The notes under the pieces: model-generated
What the model saw: the letters and a program-made list of their open reading frames with translations, nothing else
Databases searched by the model: none
Told to the model about the DNA's origin: nothing
Shown here: in pieces, positions 1-7,225 of the stretch
Numbering within the stretch: position 1 is the stretch's first letter
Layout: each line of letters begins with the position of its first letter
Position numbers and translations under genes: made by a program
Assembly (NCBI GenBank): GCA_036660495.1
Contig: JAVXAN010000019.1
Coordinates: 1 to 17,940 of the forward strand
Source: JAVXAN01 sp036660495
Lineage (GTDB): Bacteria; Bacillota_I; Bacilli_A; RF39; UBA660
Direction of reading: 5' to 3'
DNA length: 17,940 bases

Positions 1-1661
1 TAGAATTAATTGTAACAGTAGGTTTAACAATAACTATTTTAGCAGTTGGAATTACAAGTTATATTACTATTAGTGATAAGCAATTAGAACAGTCTTATAA
101 GATGGTATCATCTGAAATAACTACGGCAGGAGCACAGTATCTTAACTCAAATAAATACTTACTTGAGATGTTAGAACAAGACCAAATTCTTACGGTTCCT
201 CTTGGTACTTTAGTTAATGAGGATTATTTAAATGTAGTAATAAATCCAATTACAAAAAAAGAGTTTGATGCATGCTCGCTAGTTCTTATTACTAAAAAAG
301 AAAATGGTATGCTTGATTATAAGTTTATTGAAGAAAAACCAGATGATAAAAACGATTGTGGTACGGTTTATACAAGACCATCAACTACCACCAAAAAAAA
401 CACAACAATAACAACTACAGTTGCAGGAGCACCTTCAATTAAGCTTTTAGTTTTAGGAACCGTTGGAAACGCTAAATGGTATAAATCTGACGTAACTATT
501 ACTCCTGTTATAACGGTAAAAAGTGGAAATGTTCCAGTAACAACTTGTACGACAAAAGATATTAAAACAATTGGAGCAAAGGAGGTTAATTGTACTAATT
601 TAAATGATAAGCATGAATTAACCCTTACTAATAATATTAAAGGAACAAAAGTTTGTTACACAGCTGGTGATGTAGGAAAAACGGCTACTGCTTGTGTTAC
701 TATAAAAATAGATAAAACCGCACCAACTCTTGAAGTTAGTTTAAAAAAGAATCCGTATTCTTTGACGGGCTTACTTTCAAGTCCAAAGGAAGATTTACCA
801 CAGGGACAGTGGTATAATAAGTATGCTTATACTAAAGCTAAAGCAACAGATGATACCTCTGGCGTTGATGCTATTTATTATATGACTACTGGTTCAACTA
901 CTAGTAATGGTTATATTAAATCATATTATAAAGATATTAGAAATGAGGGTACTACTAACATTACTTATCGTGTTGTTGATAAGGCTGGTAATGAAAGACA
1001 TAGTACGGTCAATGTTAACTTAGATAGGACTCGTCCAGTATGTGGTGTTGCTGAGGGCTCTTCAAGTGTATGGACAAACCAAAACAGAATAATTACTCAA
1101 CATTGTAATGATAGTTTCACTAATTGTAATAGTCAAACTAGGGAATATACTAGTGATAAAGAAACAGATGTAATTGAAATTAGTGATTCTGCCGGAAACA
1201 AAAAAAATTGTAACGTCCATGTTTATGTAGATAAAACGCCTCCCGTTATAAAAAGTCCTGTTACTATTCTTAGTGAAGCAGATGTATATCAAACTACGGA
1301 TAATGGTAATTTTAAGACTAAGTTGAAAAATATTAGTTGTTCCGATAAACTGTGCATAGCGGATTTATGCATTAAAAACTATCCTGGTACTTTTGATGCG
1401 AAAGGTATAAATCTTACAGCTAGTTTTAACATAAGTAGAAAGAGTTCTTTTAAAAGAATATCAAGAACTATGCGCGATAAAAACGGGAATTATACACAGT
1501 CAAAAGATTGTAAATATACAGATGGCGATAATCCTTGTTTTTGGTATTGGGATTATAAAGCAGTAGATAACGCGGGAAATGAAACTAAGTTTGGCATTAG
1601 CATTAACGTTGGATATTTACCAAGGAAAGGTATTTATGATGGAGATTTGTTTTGCCAATAA
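1..1661 (+). CDS. Type IV pilin/pseudopilin-like surface protein with Ig-like repeats (5' truncated by window edge)
   Basis: Reading from base 3 the frame is open with no start codon, so the gene begins outside the window. The first codons give ELIVTVGLTITILAVGITSY, which matches the prepilin N-terminal helix just after the (F)TLIE cleavage/methylation site, with the invariant Glu5 as the first complete residue. The helix is followed by a small globular part with two Cys, a Thr/Lys-rich linker (about bases 370-430), then tandem beta-rich units. These are bounded by DKTAP (about 711), DRTRP (about 1024) and DKTPP (about 1232), with DxAGNE-type turns and paired Cys, as in bacterial Ig-like surface repeats. 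A pilin-type helix suggests export and assembly through a type IV pilus/pseudopilus machine; the Ig units suggest adhesion. An internal ATG at 102 is not the true start. Ends TAA at 1659-1661. The pilin-like N-terminus is fairly secure; the function is inferred. Confidence 0.75.
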   Translation, partial: ELIVTVGLTITILAVGITSYITISDKQLEQSYKMVSSEITTAGAQYLNSNKYLLEMLEQDQILTVPLGTLVNEDYLNVVINPITKKEFDACSLVLITKKENGMLDYKFIEEKPDDKNDCGTVYTRPSTTTKKNTTITTTVAGAPSIKLLVLGTVGNAKWYKSDVTITPVITVKSGNVPVTTCTTKDIKTIGAKEVNCTNLNDKHELTLTNNIKGTKVCYTAGDVGKTATACVTIKIDKTAPTLEVSLKKNPYSLTGLLSSPKEDLPQGQWYNKYAYTKAKATDDTSGVDAIYYMTTGSTTSNGYIKSYYKDIRNEGTTNITYRVVDKAGNERHSTVNVNLDRTRPVCGVAEGSSSVWTNQNRIITQHCNDSFTNCNSQTREYTSDKETDVIEISDSAGNKKNCNVHVYVDKTPPVIKSPVTILSEADVYQTTDNGNFKTKLKNISCSDKLCIADLCIKNYPGTFDAKGINLTASFNISRKSSFKRISRTMRDKNGNYTQSKDCKYTDGDNPCFWYWDYKAVDNAGNETKFGISINVGYLPRKGIYDGDLFCQ

Positions 1662-1683
1662 AATAAGTTTAAAAACAATATGT

Positions 1684-1712
1684 TTGACAACTAGTTTAAA
1701 ATATATTAAAAT
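1684..1712 (+). promoter_or_regulatory. Promoter for hisS-aspS (TTGACA-17-TAAAAT)
   Basis: Perfect -35 TTGACA at 1684-1689, a 17-base spacer and TAAAAT at 1707-1712. Transcription would start near 1719, giving a leader of about 150 bases before hisS. A second, weaker candidate (TTTATA-17-TATAAT, 1751-1779) would start near 1786, right at the foot of the leader hairpin. Confidence 0.6.
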
Positions 1713-1782
1713 AAATTCATAAGTTTTTATGAAAGAAAGTTAAATTTTCTTTTATAAAAAGCTCAAACTACGTTATAATTTC

Positions 1783-1848
1783 AAGAGCACTTTGGTGAAG
1801 TAGGGTGGTAGGCGTGGCTAATCGTCCCTAGTTTAGGTGCTCTTTTTA
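1783..1848 (+). promoter_or_regulatory. T-box-like leader with intrinsic terminator upstream of hisS
   Basis: An outer 8-bp stem, AAGAGCAC (1783-1790) with GTGCTCTT (1837-1844), runs into a T-run at 1843-1847, which is terminator-like. Inside it AGGG (1802-1805) pairs with CCCT (1826-1829), GCG (1812-1814) can pair with CGT (1823-1825), and UGGUAG lies in the bulge. This resembles a T-box antiterminator (AGGG-UGGNACC-GCG...CGUCCCU), and T-boxes commonly control aminoacyl-tRNA synthetase genes. Two points do not fit: the ACC of the bulge is replaced by AGG, and there is no room or recognisable sequence for a canonical Stem I with a specifier loop. It could be a divergent or decayed T-box, or a different attenuator. 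The hisS start codon lies 20 bases past the hairpin. Confidence 0.5.
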
Positions 1849-1867
1849 TGTAGAAAGGAATAGGATA

Positions 1868-3133
1868 ATGATACAAAAGCCAAAAGGAACGCAAGATATT
1901 TATGGAAAAAAGGCAAAAACAATTAAGTATTTAGAAAAGTTAATTGAAAGTGTAGCAGAAAAGTATAACTTTAGTTATTCAAGAACTCCGGTATTTGAAA
2001 GAAGTGAGGTTTTTCATCGTGGTGTTGGTGATACTACTGACATTGTAACTAAAGAAACATACGATTTTATTGATCGTGGTAATAGACAGATGACGCTTAG
2101 ACCAGAAGGAACAGCAGCTTTAGTAAGATGCTTTCTTGAAAACAAACTTTATAGTGAAAACATTAATAAGTTTTGGTATTTTGAACCAATGTTTAGATAT
2201 GAAAGACCCCAGTCAGGTAGGTTTAGAGAACACTATCAGTTTGGCTTTGAAGTGTTTGGTTCTAATGATCCAATGCTAGATGCTGAAATAATTAGTATTC
2301 CAGTTACCATTTATAAATTGCTAGGATTAAAAGGAATTAAGGTAAATGTTAATACCCTTGGTGATGCTGAAAGTAGAAAAAACTATCGAATAGCATTAAT
2401 AAACTATTTTAAACCATATATTAATGATTTATGCGATGATTGTAAACAAAGATTGGAAAAAAACCCACTTAGAATTTTAGATTGTAAGGTTGATTGTGAA
2501 AAAGAAATAATGAAAAACATTCCGAAAATGAGTGATTATTTAAACGATGAGTCTAAAGTCTTTTTTGAAAGTGTTAAAAAGTATTTAGATGCTTATGAGA
2601 TTAATTATGAAGTTAAGGATACTTTGGTTAGAGGATTAGATTATTATACCCATACGGTCTTTGAAGTAGAAGCTGATATAAAAGGTTTTGGGGCTCAAAA
2701 CGTTTTATGTGGTGGTGGAAGGTATAATAGTCTTATTAAGACCTTAGATGGTCCAGACACTCCTGCTTTAGGTTTTGGTATGGGAGTTGAAAGACTAATG
2801 AATGCTTTAGAAGCTGAAGAAATAGTAGTAGGTGATAAAAAGACATTAGACTGCTTTATAATTACAATAAGTGATAATGAAAAAACATATGCAGCAAAAC
2901 TACTTTATGATTTAAGAATTAATGGTTTTAGTGTTGATGCTGATTATTTGAGCAAAAACTTAAAAGGACAATTTAAAGAGGCAGATAAATATAATAGTAA
3001 GTTTATAATTATTCTTGGTGAAGAAGAAGTAAAAACCGGCATGCTAACGGTTAAAGATATGATTCTTAAAGAAGAAAACAAAATATATAAAGAAGAGATA
3101 ATTGATTTTTTAGATATGAACGTGGGGGATTGA
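1868..3133 (+). CDS. hisS: Histidyl-tRNA synthetase
   Basis: A cytoplasmic class II aminoacyl-tRNA synthetase that charges tRNA-His using ATP. Visible landmarks: the TLRPEGT loop (residues 76-82), motif 2 as FRYERPQSGR (109-118) followed by the QFGFEVFG strand, the HisRS-specific LVRGLDYY signature (253-260), GGGRYN (282-287) and motif 3 LGFGMGVERL (301-310). The insertion domain keeps a Cys cluster (C189, C192, C206, C210) around NPLRILDCK, typical of Firmicute HisRS. The C-terminal anticodon-binding domain follows. Length of 421 residues is normal for the family. The ATG at 1868 follows an AGAAAGGA ribosome site. The stop TGA is one base from the aspS start, so the pair is an operon. Expression is probably attenuated by the hairpin leader just upstream. 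Confidence 0.97.
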   Translation: MIQKPKGTQDIYGKKAKTIKYLEKLIESVAEKYNFSYSRTPVFERSEVFHRGVGDTTDIVTKETYDFIDRGNRQMTLRPEGTAALVRCFLENKLYSENINKFWYFEPMFRYERPQSGRFREHYQFGFEVFGSNDPMLDAEIISIPVTIYKLLGLKGIKVNVNTLGDAESRKNYRIALINYFKPYINDLCDDCKQRLEKNPLRILDCKVDCEKEIMKNIPKMSDYLNDESKVFFESVKKYLDAYEINYEVKDTLVRGLDYYTHTVFEVEADIKGFGAQNVLCGGGRYNSLIKTLDGPDTPALGFGMGVERLMNALEAEEIVVGDKKTLDCFIITISDNEKTYAAKLLYDLRINGFSVDADYLSKNLKGQFKEADKYNSKFIIILGEEEVKTGMLTVKDMILKEENKIYKEEIIDFLDMNVGD

Positions 3134-3134
3134 A

Positions 3135-4436
3135 ATGAAAGATTTAGAAATGTATTTTAATCAAGAAATTATTGTTTCAGGTTTTGCTGAAAAAATAAGA
3201 AATTTACAATGGGTTCAATTTATTGTACTTAGAAATGGAGCTGACCGTCTTCAAGTTACTATTGAAAAGTCTGATGAAAGCAACAAAAAAATGGTTGAAA
3301 TAGTAAGTACCCTAACTGCCGAATCCACGGTTAAAATAACAGGAATTTTAAAACAAAATGATAAAGTTAAGATGGGTGGTATGGAGCTTATTGCTTCATC
3401 TATAGAAGTAACTAGTCTTTCTTTACCAGAATTACCAATCAGTATCAATGATAAAGAAGCAAGCTCTAGAGAAACTAGACTTGATTATCGATATATAGAC
3501 CTAAGAAGAAACGATAATAACTTGTTATTCAAATGTCAGTCATATTTAGAAAGTATGATGAGAGAATACTGGTATCAAAATGGTTATACAGAGATACATA
3601 CTCCAAAGATATGTGCTACTGGGGCTGAAAGTGGTGCCGAAATGTTTAAATTAGACTATTTTGGGCAGACAGCATGTTTATCACAATCACCACAATTTTA
3701 TAAACAAATGGCAATGGCTAGTAATTTTGATAGAGTATTTGAAATAGCTCCTGTTTTTAGAGCTGAAAATTCGCATACTTCATATCATGCTACTGAAATA
3801 TTAATGCTTGATGCTGAAATTTCTTGGATTAATAGTGTTAATGATGTTATGGATGAAGAAGAAAAATGGGTAAAATACTTTATGACAAAGTTAAAACAAA
3901 AATATTCTGAAGATATAAGAAAACAGTTTAATGTTGAAATAAGTGATGTTAGTGAAGATTTTCCAAGAATTTCTTTTGATGAATGCAAAAAAATTATGAA
4001 AGAAAAATATAACTATATTGCTGAAAAAACAGATGACTTAGAAAGAAAAGAAGAAGAATTAATTTGTAAATATGCTAAAGAAAAATACCGTAGTGACTTT
4101 GTGTTTATTACTAATTTTCCATATAGTGCTAGATCCTTTTACGTTATGAAAGATGAAAATAAAGTTACTCAAACATATGACTTATTATTTAAAGGAATAG
4201 AAATAACAAGTGGCGCTCAAAGAGAACACCGCTATGATGTTTTAGAAAAACAAATAAAAGAAAAAGGTCTTAATCCAAAAGATTTACAATTTTACTTAGA
4301 CTTCTTTAAATATGGTTGCCCACCTCATGGTGGCTTTGGGGTTGGATTAGGAAGAATAATGATGCAAATATTTGAAATCGATAATATCAGAGAAGCAACA
4401 TTTATTTACCGTGGCCCAACTAGGTTAAACCCATAA
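3135..4436 (+). CDS. aspS: Aspartyl-tRNA synthetase, archaeal/eukaryotic-type (short form)
   Basis: A class IIb synthetase that charges tRNA-Asp. It has an N-terminal OB-fold anticodon-binding domain (about 1-95), then YRYIDLRR (118-125), EIHTPKI (153-159), the AspRS-type LSQSPQFYKQ (182-191) and motif 2 FRAENSHTSYH (208-218). Near the C-terminus come TSGAQREHRYD, CPPHGGFG and motif 3 GFGVGLGRIMM (about 400-410). At 433 residues it lacks the large GAD insertion of bacterial AspRS (usually near 590 residues), so it belongs to the archaeal-type/AspS2 group, which includes both discriminating and tRNA-Asn-accepting members. QSPQFYK argues against AsnRS despite the AsnRS-like FRAENS. The residue before the motif 3 Arg is Gly where Glu or Asp is usual. 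It lies one base after the hisS stop and its ribosome site (GGGGGA) is inside hisS, so translation is probably coupled. Confidence 0.9.
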   Translation: MKDLEMYFNQEIIVSGFAEKIRNLQWVQFIVLRNGADRLQVTIEKSDESNKKMVEIVSTLTAESTVKITGILKQNDKVKMGGMELIASSIEVTSLSLPELPISINDKEASSRETRLDYRYIDLRRNDNNLLFKCQSYLESMMREYWYQNGYTEIHTPKICATGAESGAEMFKLDYFGQTACLSQSPQFYKQMAMASNFDRVFEIAPVFRAENSHTSYHATEILMLDAEISWINSVNDVMDEEEKWVKYFMTKLKQKYSEDIRKQFNVEISDVSEDFPRISFDECKKIMKEKYNYIAEKTDDLERKEEELICKYAKEKYRSDFVFITNFPYSARSFYVMKDENKVTQTYDLLFKGIEITSGAQREHRYDVLEKQIKEKGLNPKDLQFYLDFFKYGCPPHGGFGVGLGRIMMQIFEIDNIREATFIYRGPTRLNP

Positions 4437-4438
4437 TA

Positions 4439-4471
4439 AAAACCACTTTATTAAATAAAGTGGTTTTTTTA
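4439..4471 (+). terminator. Rho-independent terminator after aspS
   Basis: AACCACTTTA (4441-4450) pairs perfectly with TAAAGTGGTT (4456-4465) across a short AT loop and is followed by a T-run to 4470. It closes the hisS-aspS operon. A short A-run on the upstream side gives it limited bidirectional character. Confidence 0.9.
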
Positions 4472-4475
4472 ATTA

Positions 4476-4504
4476 TTGACTTTAATTCGACACTTTGTTA
4501 TCAT
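4476..4504 (+). promoter_or_regulatory. Promoter of the LRR-dockerin/cohesin operon (TTGACT-17-TATCAT)
   Basis: TTGACT at 4476-4481, a 17-base spacer and TATCAT at 4499-4504 lie directly between the aspS terminator and the AGGAG ribosome site (4515-4519) of the first LRR gene. The 5' untranslated region would be short (about 18 bases), leaving no space for a riboswitch. Confidence 0.65.
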
Positions 4505-4528
4505 TATTAATGATAGGAGACTTTTATA

Positions 4529-7214
4529 ATGAAAAACAAAAAAACAGAATTAAAATCAAAAAATAAAGTTAATACAAAAGTATGGATATTTGCTCTTGTA
4601 TTAATAATATTTTTTATTGTATTAATTACCGTATCTTTAAAAAATAATGCATCAAAGTTAAAAGGTACAGCACGATTTGAAATACCAGCTAATACGGCCT
4701 TTAAAGATAACAATTTTTATAGATGCGTAGTAAATGCGTATAACGAAGAAAACAATACTAAGCATGATATTAACTATAATTTATCTGATGTAGAGCTTAC
4801 TAAGATAACTAAATTAGATTGTGATAGGGTTGAACATGACATAAATGAAAATTTAGATGTTGTGTTTACTTCTCGTTATGGATTTACCAAAGAGTATGAG
4901 AAAAAAAATGAAATAGAGAAAATCAACGCTGGTATAAGCTCTGTGTCAGGATATATGATAAAGGGTGCTATTTCTGATTTTACTGGAATTGAAAAACTAT
5001 CTAATATTACAACTCTTTATGCAGAGCATGTAAATGGTGGCGCAGGTAATTTGCAATTAGCTGAATATAATGAAAAAGTTGATTTAAGTAAAAACATAAA
5101 ATTATTAGATTTAAAAATTTTGACAGATAGTAGGGAAACTATTGATTTAAGTAAAAACGTAAATTTAGAAAATTTTACTCTTGTATCAAGTCCCAATGGT
5201 GGTAGTAGCCGTCGTTCAATAACGGGGTTTAGTAACCTTACAAATTTAAAAACTTTAAATTCTAATCTAGACGTAACAGAATTTTCAGAAGTAGGAAAGC
5301 TTACGAATTTAACTAGTATAAGTTTAAAATACAGCGTTATTAAAAATTTGGATGTTATAAAACCTTTAACTAAGCTTACAAGTATTAGTTTAATTGATAA
5401 TGATGGTGATCTATCTTCATTATCATATGTAGCTAATTTAAAGTCATTAACTTTACTAGGCTCTTCTAGAGACAGTTTAAAATCAATTCCTCAGATGCCA
5501 TTTTTAACGGATTTAAAATATTCTGGGTCTTTAGATAATGTTGATTTTGCTAAGTTCCCAAACCTTGTGAATTTAACTTTAAATGGTACAAAAACAGGAT
5601 TAACTAAACTTTCAGACTTAACAAACTTAACACATTTAACAAAATTACAAAATTTAAGTATAATAATGGGAAATAATAATATAAATTTATCTGGTATAGA
5701 AAGTTTGTTAGCTCTAAAATCACTAAACATTCCAAAAGGTGGAGCTATTTCTGCTGCAATGCCTAAGATTGAAACGATAATTGGATATGTAGATGATTTT
5801 AGCAAAGTACCTAATTTGAAAAAACTTATTATACCAACAAGTGTTAATCCCTCAAATATTAAAAACTCAGAAACACTTCCTAATATAAACGAATTAGTTT
5901 TAACAAATGATTGGAATGGTAATAATATAATGACATTATTTAATAGTATAAATTCGTTTCCTAATTTAACTTCACTTATTTCAGAAGTGTCAATTACTAC
6001 TGATTTATTAGTAAAAATGCCGAAGTTAACGTATTTAGATGGATTTACAGATAGTATGTCAGTAATAGATGTTAGTAATAACGTTTTGTTAAAAACTTTA
6101 TATTTAACCTCTAATTGGAACCGTATAATAGGATATGAAAAATTAGTTAATTTAGAGGAATTAAAAATTGCAGATAATAGTACTATGACATTTAATTTTA
6201 ATACTATGCCAAAATTAAAATCATTATCCGTTGGATATAGTAGGTGTAATATGTCTTCACTTAATGTTAAAGAAAATCCTAATTTGACATTTCTTAGTAT
6301 AGTAGGTTGTCCAATAACTGATTTTGATTTTTCTGCTAATTCAAAGTTAAAATATTTAAATTTGAATCAAGATGGAATTACTTCTATTGACCTAAGTAAT
6401 AACAAAGAACTCTCATACTTACTCTTTTCAGCAGATACAACTAATTCTCAACAAGGAATACCAACAGATCTTATAAAAGATTTACCAATAAGTTCTTTTC
6501 AGACTTTAAAATTACCAGAACAATTTATTGCTACTTCTTGTATAACTAATAACGCTGGCAATATATCAAAACCAAGCGCGATTGCTAAATGTGAAAATGG
6601 TAAAATAGTAGGTAATATGGCAGGTACGAGAGACATGAGCTTTGAATTTTCTGGGCCAGTGGCTTATAGAAGTGCTATAGATATAGAAACCATCATAAAT
6701 GTTTCAGACGTTAGCTTTAATAAGTATAATTATAAAAAAGGAACTGATTATATTTTTACCGGTAGCGATACAAAGGAAAGANNNNNNNNNNNNNNNNNNN
6801 NNNNNNNNNNNNNNNNNNNNNNNNNNNNNNNNNNNNNNNNNNNNNNNNNNNNNNNNNNNNNNNNNNNNNNNNNNNNNNNNNGACATTAAATATAACGGAA
6901 CATTTGATATTAACAACCTAAAAATAACTAATGCTAAAGCAGAAGTTTTAAATAATAAATTAATAATAAAATATGGTGATGAGGTTGTTAAAGAATATAA
7001 CCTAATTCAAAAAAGCAACATTTTAGGTGACGTTAATGGTGATGGGCAAATCACCATAACGGACATGACTATTCAGTATAAGCATGTAAAATATGCAATG
7101 GATTTAGTTGGGGATGAAGAATACCGAGCTAACGTTAATAAGGACGAAGATGTATCCATAACTGATGTTTTACAACTATATAAATATATCAAAAATAAGA
7201 TAACAGGATTTTAG
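4529..7214 (+). CDS. Membrane-anchored leucine-rich repeat protein with C-terminal dockerin-like domain (contains assembly gap)
   Basis: Starts at ATG 4529 with AGGAG nine bases upstream. Order of parts: basic N-terminus; one hydrophobic segment (about residues 18-37) with no clear signal peptidase site, so probably an uncleaved anchor; a cap region with DNNFYRCV and a second Cys (about 65-98); an array of leucine-rich repeats (about 150-650, units like LxxLxxLxLxxNxIxxLD); and a beta-sandwich-like region running to the gap. After the 100-N gap the frame from 6882 completes this region and ends in two EF-like repeats: GDVNGDGQITITD (7026-7064) and NVNKDEDVSITD (7131-7166), each followed by a helix, which is the type I dockerin layout. 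The flanks lie in different frames only because 100 N is not a multiple of three. The fragments are joined because the paralogue downstream shows the same order on both sides. Its stop overlaps the next gene's ribosome site. Probable role: surface recognition or adhesion, docked to a cohesin. Confidence 0.8.
6782..6881. other. Assembly gap (100 N, placeholder length)
   Basis: Exactly 100 consecutive N. The upstream frame is complete at 6781 and the downstream frame resumes at 6882, so an intact gene needs a true gap that is a multiple of three. Alignment by eye to the LRR paralogue downstream suggests roughly 44-48 missing codons (about 130-145 bases). Confidence 0.95.
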
Positions 7215-7225
7215 GAGGAATGATG

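Noticed and set aside
1718..1752. Two short hairpins (CATAA/TTATG and AAAGAAA/TTTCTTT) as T-box Stem I
   Set aside because: They are pure AT stems expected by chance at this composition and show none of the Stem I motifs or a specifier loop.
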